Shown in pieces: positions 1 to 6,936 of a stretch of 10,089 nt of DNA. The notes beneath the pieces are model-generated. The model was not told where the DNA came from. It saw only the letters and a program-made list of their open reading frames with translations, and ran no database searches. The number at the start of each line of letters is the position of its first letter. The first letter of the stretch is position 1. The position numbers were made by a program, and so were the translations under genes. Where the stretch lies: the NCBI GenBank assembly GCA_003133345.1, contig PKXB01000212.1, positions 1 to 10,089 of the forward strand, in the 5' to 3' direction. Source of the stretch: Hyphomicrobiales bacterium. Lineage in GTDB: Bacteria > Pseudomonadota > Alphaproteobacteria > Rhizobiales > Xanthobacteraceae.

Positions 1-4
1 TAAG

Positions 5-1294
5 TCACTTCTTCTTGGTCGCCTTCGCCAGAAACTCCACCAGCGCCTTGCGGTCCTCGGCCGAGCCGATCGTCTGCTCCGGCATCTTGGTGCCGGGCGT
101 GTAGGTCATCGGGCCGACCTCGAACATTTTCGCCACCGTCTCCGGCGTCCACACGATGTTCATGTGCTTGAGCGCTTCCGAATAGCGGTAGCCCGGCAGC
201 GTCGCGATCTTGCGGCCGAAAATACCGGCGAGGCTCGGCCCCGCCTTGTTGCCTTCGTCGGGCAAGAGCGTGTGGCAGGCGACGCAGGCGCGGAACACCT
301 GCGCGCCGGGATCGCTGGCGTAGGCCGCCAGCAGATCGTCGGGCGCGCCGACCACCGCCGCGCCGATCGGCTCGCCGCTCACCGCGTCCCAGCGGCGGAT
401 CGTGCGATCGGTGCCGCCGGTCAATAATGTTCGGCTATCGGGAAAGAACGCCGCCGACCACACCGGCAGGCCCGGGCCGACCAGCGTGTGCTCGATCTTG
501 CGGGTTTTACGATCGATCACCGCCACCGAGCCGCGCACGCCGGCGGCGGCCACCAGCTTGCCGTCGCGGGAGATCGCGACCGCGATGATCGGGGTCGGCG
601 ACGCCTGCAGTTCGCCGCGCATGTCACCCTGCGACGACAGGAAATAGACCTTGCCGTCGGCGCCGGCCGCGACAATCTCGCCATCGGGCGCGACCGCAAC
701 CGTGTTGAGCGGCGTCGGCAGGGTGTGAACGCTCACGCCGCCGTCGCTGAGGCGCCAGATGCGCAGCGTGGCGTCGTAGCCGGCGCTCACCAACTCGCGC
801 CCGTCCGGCGAAAAGGCGACGCCGTTGACGGCCTGCGCATGGCCTTCCAGCACGCGCGGCGCGCCGCCATCGAGCGGCCACAGGCGGACGGTGTGGTCCC
901 ACGATGCCGAGGCGAGCATCGTGCCGTCCGGCGACAGCGCCAGCGCGACGATTGGGCCCGTGTGGCCGTCGAGCATTCTGTCGGGCTCAGGCTGGCTTTG
1001 CGTCCAGATCGCGATATGGGTGTCGGCGCCGGCGGTGGCAATGCGGCCGTTCGGCAAAAAAGCGACCGCGTTCACCGCGCTGTCGTGAAAGCGCATCACC
1101 TGTTCGGCCACATTGCGTTCGAGCGACCAGCGGATCGCCGAGGTGTCGAAGCTGCCGGACAGTGCGCTCTTGCCGTCAGGCGAGATCGCCAGCGCGCGCA
1201 CTGGCCCGCCATGGCCACGCAATTGCGCGTTCGCCGGCGTAAACGCGAGCGGCAACAGCAGAACGACGCAGAAACCTTTGATCCAGAAGTTCAT
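5..1294 (-). CDS. Secreted WD40 beta-propeller fused to C-terminal class I cytochrome c
   Basis: A 429-residue protein, probably periplasmic. Residues 1-23 look like a Sec signal peptide: one Lys, a hydrophobic core VVLLLPLAF, and an ANA-Q cleavage site. Seven WD40-like repeats follow at about 25-57, 67-98, 108-140, 149-181, 190-220, 230-261 and 271-303, enough for a closed seven-bladed propeller. Blades 3 and 4 are the most canonical (GH...SPDG...D..(I/L/V)R(L/I)W). The C-terminal 100 residues are a cytochrome c: haem motif CVACH at 337-341, a GPSLAGIFGRK segment, and the probable axial Met404 in PGTKMPE. The in-frame reading extends upstream to a TTG, but ATG at 1294 gives the signal peptide directly and sits in a TAATG junction with the upstream gene's stop. 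No clear Shine-Dalgarno precedes it, so translation probably depends on coupling. The role is inferred: an electron carrier or scaffold for a periplasmic molybdoenzyme. The partner is not visible. Confidence 0.9.
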   Translation of the reverse strand: MNFWIKGFCVVLLLPLAFTPANAQLRGHGGPVRALAISPDGKSALSGSFDTSAIRWSLERNVAEQVMRFHDSAVNAVAFLPNGRIATAGADTHIAIWTQSQPEPDRMLDGHTGPIVALALSPDGTMLASASWDHTVRLWPLDGGAPRVLEGHAQAVNGVAFSPDGRELVSAGYDATLRIWRLSDGGVSVHTLPTPLNTVAVAPDGEIVAAGADGKVYFLSSQGDMRGELQASPTPIIAVAISRDGKLVAAAGVRGSVAVIDRKTRKIEHTLVGPGLPVWSAAFFPDSRTLLTGGTDRTIRRWDAVSGEPIGAAVVGAPDDLLAAYASDPGAQVFRACVACHTLLPDEGNKAGPSLAGIFGRKIATLPGYRYSEALKHMNIVWTPETVAKMFEVGPMTYTPGTKMPEQTIGSAEDRKALVEFLAKATKKK

Positions 1295-3279
1295 TACGAA
1301 GGGCTCATGCCGAGCGCCCTGATGCGGGTGCGCACTTTTTCGTCGCGCAACGCCGCAAGAAACGCCTGCACCGCCGGGCGCCCCGCGCGGCTCTCGACCA
1401 CGAAAAAATCGTAGTGTTCCGGCGACAGCGGCAGGAAGCCGAGGCCGTAGAGCTTGGCCACCGGTTCGATGGCGACGCCCCAATCGGCGCGAGATTGCGC
1501 GATCGTGGCAGCCACCGCATTATGCGACTTCGGTTGGTTGGCGTAGCCGGGCGGCCGCGCCCCATTGAGCAACTTGTCGATCAGCACGCGGGTGCCGGCG
1601 CCGGCATTGCGGTTGACCATCAGCGCGGACGTATCGGCGAGCGCGGCCTTGAGCGCTTCCTGCGCGCTGCGCCCTTCGAAACGCTTGTCGCCCAACTGGA
1701 ACAGGATGCCCTGCATGCGCTGCCAGCCGCGCACCAGGCGCAGGGCCGGCGTCGCCAGATGCACGTTATACTGTCCGCTTTCCGGATCGATCAGGTGCAC
1801 CGGCGCGAGGTCGCATTCGCCGCGGCTGGCCGCCGCCACGCCACCCAGGCTGCCCACGGCCAACGTACGCGCGGTAAAGCCGCGTGTCGCCAGCGCACCC
1901 ACCACCACATCGAGCGCCACATCATGGCTGCCCATGATGACCAGATCGGGCGCGCGCGCGGCGCTGCCAATGAGTGTCACGTCCACGACGCTGTTGGCAT
2001 CGAGCGACGACGCCAGTGCATCGATCGCGAGGAAACCGTCGGCTTGCGAAAAGCTGGTGACCGAGCCGGAGCCTTTGCCGGTCGGAAACGCAATGGCGCC
2101 TTCATCGCTCTCGATCAGCGACACCAGCACGAATTCCTTGCGGCCGAGCTCGGACGCAATCCGCACCGGCACGCGGGCGGTGAGCGTTTGCGCGGCTTCC
2201 GGCGGCAGCCCGGCGCGCGCGCGGATCACCGGCGCGACAAAGGCGTGAAACGTAAAGATCGCCGAGGTCGGAAAACCGGGCAGCACCACGATCGGCTTGT
2301 CGCCGATCACGCCGAGGCAGAGCGGCTTGCCGGGCTTGAGCGCGACGCCGTGCACCAGGATGCCGGGCGGGCCCAGCCGCGACACCACGCGATGCGACAG
2401 ATCGCCGGCGCCTTTCGAGGTGCCGCCCGAGAGCACGACAAAGTCGCTTGCCGCCAGCGCTTGGCGCACGGCTTTTTCCAGCGCCGCCTCGTCGTCGGGA
2501 AACGCGCCCATCGCCAGCGGCTCGCCGCCAGCTTCCGTGACGGCCGCCGCGATGATCGCGCCGTTGCTGTCGTAGACGCTCGCCGGTTTGAGCGGCTCGC
2601 CCGGCGCCACCAATTCGTCGCCGGTGGAGAGCACCGCCACCTTCGGGCGCCGCACCACGTCGATGCGGGCGAGGCCGCAGGCCGCCAGCATGCCGATCTC
2701 GCGCGAACCGATGCGTGTGCCGCGCCGCAGCAATGTCTCGCCGCGCGCGATGTCGGAGCCGGCGTAGGAGACGAATTGCCCGGGCGCGGCGGCGCGGCGG
2801 AGCTCGATGCTCGGTGCGCCCGTATCGATCAGTTCGGTCTGCTCGATCATCACGACGCAATCGGCGCCGCGCGGGATCACGCCGCCGGTGGCGATGGTAG
2901 TGGCGGTGCCGGGCTTGACCTCCAGCGCCGGCGCGTCGCCGCAGGCGATCACTTCGGCATTGAGCCGGAAGATTTTGGGCGCGGTGTCGCCGGCGCCGAT
3001 GGTGTCGATAGCCCGAAGGGCAAACCCGTCCACATTGGAGCGGTCGAACGGCGGCGCATCGACCGCGGCCACCACGTCGTGCGCGAGTACGCGCGTGAGC
3101 GCGAGCGCCAACGGTACGCTCTCGGCCGCGAGCGGCGAAAGATCGAGATGCCGTTCGAAGCGCGCGCGCGCCTCGTCCGCCGATACCACGTCGAGGAATT
3201 GCTCCTGGCGCGCGGCCGCCCGCACGCGCGCGAGCAGTTCGGCGTTGACGTCCGGCCCGGTCTTGCGCGACTCACTCAT
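1294..3279 (-). CDS. moeA: MoeA molybdopterin molybdotransferase fused to C-terminal PBP-like domain
   Basis: A 661-residue cytoplasmic protein. MoeA enzymes use adenylyl-molybdopterin to insert molybdate (or tungstate) and complete the cofactor. Residues about 30-440 carry the MoeA hallmarks in order: NVDGFAL at 82-88, GDELV at 220-224, YDSN at 236-239, SGGTSKGAGD at 284-293, HGVALKPGKP at 310-319, LPGFPTSA at 333-340, then the beta-rich domain IV to about 438. Residues about 445-655 add a type-2 periplasmic-binding-protein fold with no signal peptide: GSHDVALD near 450, CDLAPVHL near 489, NAGAGTR near 558 and DWGVAIEP near 599. This matches the PBP-like domain known fused to MoeA in some prokaryotes, where it may sense oxyanion or cofactor. 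The family normally ends near 400 residues, so the fusion is real extra sequence. ATG 3279 is chosen over the upstream TTG for its strong Shine-Dalgarno and ATGA overlap with the preceding gene. The stop overlaps the next start. Confidence 0.9.
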   Translation of the reverse strand: MSESRKTGPDVNAELLARVRAAARQEQFLDVVSADEARARFERHLDLSPLAAESVPLALALTRVLAHDVVAAVDAPPFDRSNVDGFALRAIDTIGAGDTAPKIFRLNAEVIACGDAPALEVKPGTATTIATGGVIPRGADCVVMIEQTELIDTGAPSIELRRAAAPGQFVSYAGSDIARGETLLRRGTRIGSREIGMLAACGLARIDVVRRPKVAVLSTGDELVAPGEPLKPASVYDSNGAIIAAAVTEAGGEPLAMGAFPDDEAALEKAVRQALAASDFVVLSGGTSKGAGDLSHRVVSRLGPPGILVHGVALKPGKPLCLGVIGDKPIVVLPGFPTSAIFTFHAFVAPVIRARAGLPPEAAQTLTARVPVRIASELGRKEFVLVSLIESDEGAIAFPTGKGSGSVTSFSQADGFLAIDALASSLDANSVVDVTLIGSAARAPDLVIMGSHDVALDVVVGALATRGFTARTLAVGSLGGVAAASRGECDLAPVHLIDPESGQYNVHLATPALRLVRGWQRMQGILFQLGDKRFEGRSAQEALKAALADTSALMVNRNAGAGTRVLIDKLLNGARPPGYANQPKSHNAVAATIAQSRADWGVAIEPVAKLYGLGFLPLSPEHYDFFVVESRAGRPAVQAFLAALRDEKVRTRIRALGMSPS

Positions 3280-4397
3280 GGCCACGGCCTCACCTGAACC
3301 GGCGCGCCGGCGGCATAGCCTTCGCTGTCGGCCGGCACCAGGATCCATCCGTCGGAACGCGCCAGCGCCGACAGCGGCAGATATTTCATCGCCAGCGGCT
3401 CGGCAGTGTCGTCCTTGCGCCGCATCGGCACGACCTCGGCCAGGCCCACCGTGGAGACGACCTTGCGCGCCAGCGTCAAGGTCTCGGCTGGTTCGTTCTC
3501 TTTCATCTTGCTCGCCGCCAGCCGCTCCAGCATGCGCCGCCCGACCACCAGCCAAACGCTAAGCGCCGCATCCAGCCGTCCCGGCAGCAACAGCACGGGC
3601 CTTGGGCCGACAAATCCGAGCGCGGCGGTCTCGCCCGGCGTTAGCGCCATGCCATGCACCGCGAGCCGGCCCGCGCGCGCCAGCGTCTGCGCGCTGGCGT
3701 CGTTGCGGCCGCTGCCGGTGCCGCCGATGATCACAACGGCGTTACTATTGTTGTTGCGCAATGCGCGATCGAGAGTGCCGCTGTCGTCGATACGCGCGGT
3801 ACCGCCCTGCCGTTCGATGTCGCGCGCGACAACACTGGCGGCGGCGGCGATGATGCGGTCCGCACGGACAGCTACAATCGATAGGCGCGGCTCACGCACG
3901 GTGACGCGCGCAAGGCCGGCGCAGGCGAGCGCGGCGAGATCGGTGATGCGCAGGCGTTCGCCGGCCTGGCGCAGCGGAATGCCCGGATCGCTGTCGCCGC
4001 CCGCCGGCAACACGCCGTCGCCGGGATTGACGGTGACCAGCGCCTCGGCGCGGCCTTGCATCACCTTCACCGCGTTGAACGGCGCCACGCTGTCGGTGCC
4101 GGCCGGCATCGGCTGCCCGGCCTCGACCCGCTGCGGGCTGTGCATGAGCAGTACCGGTGCATAGCCGCCGGCGCCCAAGGTATCGTCCGCGGCGAGCGCC
4201 CAGCCGTCCTGCAAGGCCAAGGCCGCGCTCGGGCGCGCCGGCGCCACCGCGTCGGCAGCGAGCACGCGCCCCGCCGCCGCGGTCACGTCGAGCGTGCGCG
4301 GGGTGACCGGCTGCACGTCCGAATCGACCGCGGCTAGCACCTCGGCGAGCGGCGTCAGCCGTGTAATCGTCTGTAGGGGGGCGGACGCCGCAGCCAT
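3276..4397 (-). CDS. Divergent MoeA-like molybdopterin-binding protein
   Basis: A 373-residue protein with MoeA architecture but eroded motifs, first gene of the coupled minus-strand unit. Recognisable parts are TPLAEVLAAV at 15-24, LQDGWAL at 62-68 (canonical NVDGFAL, Asp kept), an RxxDR stretch at 178-182 where GDEL would lie, IGGTGSGRND at 224-233 (canonical SGGxSxGxxD), HGMALTPGE at 248-256 (canonical HGVxxKPGKP, both Lys lost) and LPGRLDA at 271-277. The YDSN motif is not seen, and the C-terminal domain IV-like segment is about 75 residues. The fold is probably kept while catalysis is weakened or altered. It may be a partner subunit of the next MoeA or a cofactor-binding chaperone; this is inference. 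It begins at ATG 4397 after a weak GGGAAA and ends in ATGA with the next gene. An independent MoeA paralogue specialised for another metal is an alternative. Confidence 0.85.
   Translation of the reverse strand: MAAASAPLQTITRLTPLAEVLAAVDSDVQPVTPRTLDVTAAAGRVLAADAVAPARPSAALALQDGWALAADDTLGAGGYAPVLLMHSPQRVEAGQPMPAGTDSVAPFNAVKVMQGRAEALVTVNPGDGVLPAGGDSDPGIPLRQAGERLRITDLAALACAGLARVTVREPRLSIVAVRADRIIAAAASVVARDIERQGGTARIDDSGTLDRALRNNNSNAVVIIGGTGSGRNDASAQTLARAGRLAVHGMALTPGETAALGFVGPRPVLLLPGRLDAALSVWLVVGRRMLERLAASKMKENEPAETLTLARKVVSTVGLAEVVPMRRKDDTAEPLAMKYLPLSALARSDGWILVPADSEGYAAGAPVQVRPWP
3288..3295 (-). promoter_or_regulatory. Shine-Dalgarno for the MoeA-PBP gene
   Basis: AGGTGAGG on the minus strand lies 8 nt before ATG 3279, inside the last codons of the upstream MoeA-like gene. 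It decides the start of the fusion gene against the in-frame TTG far upstream at 3555 and supports independent re-initiation at the ATGA overlap. Confidence 0.75.
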
Positions 4398-4481
4398 TTT
4401 CCCGCGCTTGACCTTGCTGGCCTCTGAATATTCAGTCTACCTCAACAACGCGAAGGACACAGCAACCAACCGGACCTGGCG
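4398..4481. promoter_or_regulatory. Divergent promoter region between the moeA-like operon and tusA
   Basis: This 84-bp gap separates the two divergent genes and must hold the promoters for both directions if neither is read from outside. For tusA a possible sigma70-type pair is TTGACC at 4408-4413 and TATTCA at 4429-4434 with a 15-bp spacer, which is shorter than ideal. No convincing pair was found for the minus direction. The region is more AT-rich than its surroundings and includes a perfect palindrome. Confidence 0.4.
4424..4435. repeat. Perfect 12-bp palindrome CTGAATATTCAG, possible operator
   Basis: CTGAATATTCAG equals its own reverse complement and overlaps the proposed tusA -10 box. 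In GC-rich surroundings an AT-rich dyad midway between divergent genes is a reasonable candidate operator. No known regulator motif is recognised, and 12 bp alone is weak evidence. Confidence 0.4.
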
Positions 4482-4706
4482 ATGGCGGAAAAGACCATGA
4501 ACTTGCGCGGCCTGAAATGCCCGCTGCCGACGCTGCGAGTGCGCAAGATGCTGTCCAGCCTGAAAACCGGCGATCTGATCGTGGCGGAATGCACCGATCC
4601 GCTGACCGCGATCGACATTCCGAATTTGCTGCGGCAGACCGGCGACTCGTTGGAAGGCAAGGCGGAAGCCGGGGGCGTTCTCAGCTTCCGCATCCGAAAA
4701 AAGTGA
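4482..4706 (+). CDS. tusA: TusA-family sulfur carrier protein
   Basis: A 74-residue protein, the usual length of the family. The N-terminal block LRGLKCPLPTLRVRK (8-22) holds the CPxP signature, with Cys13 as the predicted persulfide-carrying residue. It is followed by the family's LKTGDLIVAECTDPL-type strand and a short C-terminal strand ending FRIRKK. TusA proteins accept persulfide sulfur from cysteine desulfurases or rhodaneses and pass it to acceptors in tRNA thiolation, sulfur oxidation or molybdenum cofactor chemistry. Placement back-to-back with two MoeA-type genes makes cofactor or molybdoenzyme sulfuration the most likely use here, by inference. The start at 4482 gives a typical N-terminus. 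ATG 4497, preceded by GGAAAAG, would remove five residues and is a real alternative, since no strong Shine-Dalgarno precedes 4482. The Gfo/Idh/MocA gene follows after 37 bp and may be co-transcribed. Confidence 0.9.
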   Translation: MAEKTMNLRGLKCPLPTLRVRKMLSSLKTGDLIVAECTDPLTAIDIPNLLRQTGDSLEGKAEAGGVLSFRIRKK

Positions 4707-4743
4707 GGCAGCAAAACCTGTTTGCAGAGGCATCGGCTCAACA

Positions 4744-5718
4744 ATGATCAATGTAGCCATGGTCGGCCTGGGCCGCTGGGGCCAGACCGTTCTTAATTCC
4801 ATTCAAGGCAAAAGCAGCCGCCTGCGCATCGTGCACGGCGTGACCAAGGAACCCGAACTCGCGCGCGAACTGGCCGCCAAGCATGGCTTCCGGTTGTCCA
4901 CCGATCTCAAGGACGCCATCGCCGACCCGCAGGTGCAGGCCATTATGCTCGCCACGCCGCATTCTTTGCATGTCGAGCAGGTGCGCATGGTGGCGGCTGC
5001 CGGCAAGCCGGTCTGGTGCGAGAAGCCGCTGGCGCTCACCCGCGCGGAGGCCGAGCGCGCGGTTGCCGCGGTGCGGGCGGCCGGCGTCCCGCTCGGCAGC
5101 GGCAACAATAAAAGATGTTTTGCCTCGATGCGCGAGCTCAAAAGCATCGTCGACAGCGGCGCGATCGGGAAAATTCTGCATATCGAAGGGCATTTCTCCA
5201 ACGAGCACTCAACGCGCGTCTCCGGCGGCTGGCGCGACGATCCGGCCGAATCGCCGGGCGCCGGCATGACCGGCGCCGGCCTGCACGTGCTCGACGCCTT
5301 CGTCAATCTCGCCGGACCGATCAGCTATGTCGACGCGCGCAGCATCGCCAAGAAAGAACCGCCCGATCCGCGCGACGTGGTCGCCGTGCTGGTGGAGTTC
5401 GCCAGCGGCGCCACCGGCGTGATGGCCACCGTGCGCGCCGCGCCGGTTTACTGGCGCTGCCACGTGTTCGGCACCGACGGATCGGCGGAGGCGCGCGGCG
5501 AGGACACGCTGATCGTCGCCAAGATCGGCGGGCCGACGGAAGAGAAGACTTATCCGCACGTCGATTCGCTGCGCGTGCTGCTGGAAGCCTTCGCCGACGC
5601 GATCGAGGGCAAGGCGCCGTTTCCGGTGCGGCCGGAGCAGATGCTGGACGTGATCGGCGCCTTCGAGGCGATCATTACCTCGCTCGCCAAAGGCGCGCCG
5701 GTGAAACTCGCGCGCTAG
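4744..5718 (+). CDS. Gfo/Idh/MocA-family oxidoreductase
   Basis: A 324-residue NAD(P)-dependent oxidoreductase of the glucose-fructose oxidoreductase / inositol dehydrogenase family. The N-terminal Rossmann fold opens with VGLGRWG at 7-13. TPHSLH at 71-76 and CEKPLAL at 92-98 follow, Lys94 being the conserved catalytic-site lysine of the EKP motif. The C-terminal alpha/beta domain contains GAGMTGAGLHVLDAF at 172-186. Its His181 matches the conserved active-site histidine, but the Asp usually four residues before it is Gly177. Family members oxidise sugars, inositols and related polyols or act on other carbonyl compounds; the substrate cannot be told. It lies 37 bp after tusA on the same strand with no obvious terminator. 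Its TAG stop interlocks with the stop of the convergent acyl-CoA dehydrogenase gene. It could belong functionally with either flank. Confidence 0.9.
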   Translation: MINVAMVGLGRWGQTVLNSIQGKSSRLRIVHGVTKEPELARELAAKHGFRLSTDLKDAIADPQVQAIMLATPHSLHVEQVRMVAAAGKPVWCEKPLALTRAEAERAVAAVRAAGVPLGSGNNKRCFASMRELKSIVDSGAIGKILHIEGHFSNEHSTRVSGGWRDDPAESPGAGMTGAGLHVLDAFVNLAGPISYVDARSIAKKEPPDPRDVVAVLVEFASGATGVMATVRAAPVYWRCHVFGTDGSAEARGEDTLIVAKIGGPTEEKTYPHVDSLRVLLEAFADAIEGKAPFPVRPEQMLDVIGAFEAIITSLAKGAPVKLAR

Positions 5719-6908
5719 GCGGCGAGACGGCGCGCTATCTTCATGCGCGACACGCTGTCGCCAGCGAGGTGGTTCCAGATGAAGGCGTCGCGCACCAGCT
5801 TGTCGGTGTGCGGGTCCATGTGACACCCCTGGGCGCCGCGCACTTCCATGTAGAGTTCGGAAACCTCGTTCACGACGTCGCAGGAATAATTCATCGCCAG
5901 CCCGGCATTGCGCGAGTGGATTTTCATGTCGTGCTCCCAGGCCACCCGCATCACGTACGAGCGCAGCGCCTCGGTCAGCATGAACATCTTATTGATCTGC
6001 AGCTGCACGTTCTGCTGCGCGAACAGCACTTGGCCGCCCTGCTTGGCGGTCTTGGCGTAGCGCAGCGCGGTCTCGCAGGCATCGTCGCAGATGCCGAGCG
6101 CATTGGAGGCAAGCTCGAGGTCGCCGAACAGATCGCCGCCGGTGGTGTCGCCGCCGGCGCCGCCGGTCTTGCGCACCGCGCCACCCACATCGCCGACCAC
6201 ATTGGCGTGCGGCACCCGCGCGTTCTCGAAGATCATCTCGCCGTTCTGGTAGAAGCGCCAGCCGCTCTTGTTGAACACCTTGCCGATGCGGAAGCCGGGC
6301 GTGTCGCTTGGCACCAGGAACATGGTGGTGCCCTGTCGGGGCGCCACGCTGGCGTCGGTGCGCGCGTCGATGAAGAACAGCTTGCCGATCGGGGCGTTGG
6401 CGATGAACGCCTTCTCGCCGTTGAGGATCCATTCATCGCCCTTGCGCTCGGCGCGCAGCTTCAGCCCGGTCTTGGGATCGTCGCCCGGCAAGCGGTTGTC
6501 GGAACCGGCGCTCGGCTCGGTGAGGCCCTTGCCGAGCACGAAGGTGTCGTCGGCGACGAAGGCCGGGAGGAAACGCTGTTTCTGCTGCTCGGTGCAGGCG
6601 GAGGAGATCAAATGGCTCCATTTCCAGTTCTGGCTGAACGCCTTGGAAATGGCGCTGTCGGCCTTGGCCAGCTCGGTCATCACCAGCGCCTGCGACACAA
6701 AATCGGTGCCTTGGCCGCCCCATTCCTTCGGCACCGCCATGGTGCGGAAGCCGAGCTTGGAGCCCTTCTTGATGATGTCCCAGTCCCAGGTCTCGCGCGC
6801 GGTGGGAATGGCGTCGCGCGCGAGCGAGAGCGGGCGGATCTCCTCGTCGGCGAATTTGCGCGCCGCCATCTGCCAGGAGCGCTGTTCGTTGCTCAGATTG
6901 AAATCCAT
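5715..6908 (-). CDS. Acyl-CoA dehydrogenase family protein, catalytic Glu motif altered (first paralogue)
   Basis: A 397-residue flavoprotein with full acyl-CoA dehydrogenase layout: N-terminal helical domain from DFNLSNEQR, middle beta domain with LTEPSAGSD at 129-137 (flavin/substrate binding, intact) and EWILNGEKAFIANA at 159-172, and a C-terminal helical domain. By eye, the usual C-terminal (Y/F)EGT that carries the catalytic Glu in most members reads LAGD at 381-384. The alternative isovaleryl/long-chain-type Glu, about eight residues before the ALG of the central helix, also seems absent. Residues 241-266 form a Gly-rich stretch about seven residues longer than usual where a conserved DGGR normally lies. 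Start ATG 6908 has GAGGA seven nt upstream; a longer in-frame TTG reading is rejected. It is last in the operon, 28 bp after the second paralogue. A heteromeric enzyme with that paralogue is the leading inference; the substrate is unknown. Confidence 0.9.
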   Translation of the reverse strand: MDFNLSNEQRSWQMAARKFADEEIRPLSLARDAIPTARETWDWDIIKKGSKLGFRTMAVPKEWGGQGTDFVSQALVMTELAKADSAISKAFSQNWKWSHLISSACTEQQKQRFLPAFVADDTFVLGKGLTEPSAGSDNRLPGDDPKTGLKLRAERKGDEWILNGEKAFIANAPIGKLFFIDARTDASVAPRQGTTMFLVPSDTPGFRIGKVFNKSGWRFYQNGEMIFENARVPHANVVGDVGGAVRKTGGAGGDTTGGDLFGDLELASNALGICDDACETALRYAKTAKQGGQVLFAQQNVQLQINKMFMLTEALRSYVMRVAWEHDMKIHSRNAGLAMNYSCDVVNEVSELYMEVRGAQGCHMDPHTDKLVRDAFIWNHLAGDSVSRMKIARRLAA

Positions 6909-6915
6909 GGGAGCA

Positions 6916-6920
6916 TCCTC
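6916..6920 (-). promoter_or_regulatory. Shine-Dalgarno for the first acyl-CoA dehydrogenase paralogue
   Basis: GAGGA on the minus strand, 7 nt before ATG 6908 and inside the 28-bp gap after the upstream gene. It fixes the start against the longer in-frame reading. Confidence 0.7.
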
Positions 6921-6936
6921 ACGTGAAATGTTTCGG

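Noticed and set aside
1295..1483. N-terminal extension of the WD40-cytochrome gene to a TTG
   Set aside because: It would place 63 Arg/Gly-rich residues ahead of a good signal peptide, overlapping the MoeA-PBP coding end. ATG 1294 explains the data better.
1414..3297. Long plus-strand open frame (627 codons) antisense to the MoeA-PBP gene
   Set aside because: Arg/His/Gly-rich translation with no recognisable domain. It mirrors the codon bias of the GC-rich gene on the other strand, which has clear MoeA motifs.
3280..3555. N-terminal extension of the MoeA-PBP gene to a TTG
   Set aside because: It reads out of frame through the upstream MoeA-like gene. The ATG at 3279 has a strong Shine-Dalgarno and an ATGA overlap.
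4711..4725. GCAAA-ACCTG-TTTGC inverted repeat between tusA and the oxidoreductase gene
   Set aside because: Only a five-pair, mostly A-T stem without a U-tract, so too weak to call a terminator. The short gap suggests read-through.
5115..6926. Plus-strand open frame (603 codons) crossing the Gfo/Idh/MocA gene and the acyl-CoA dehydrogenase
   Set aside because: It overlaps two well-supported genes in other frames and has low-complexity composition, so it is a GC-driven shadow.
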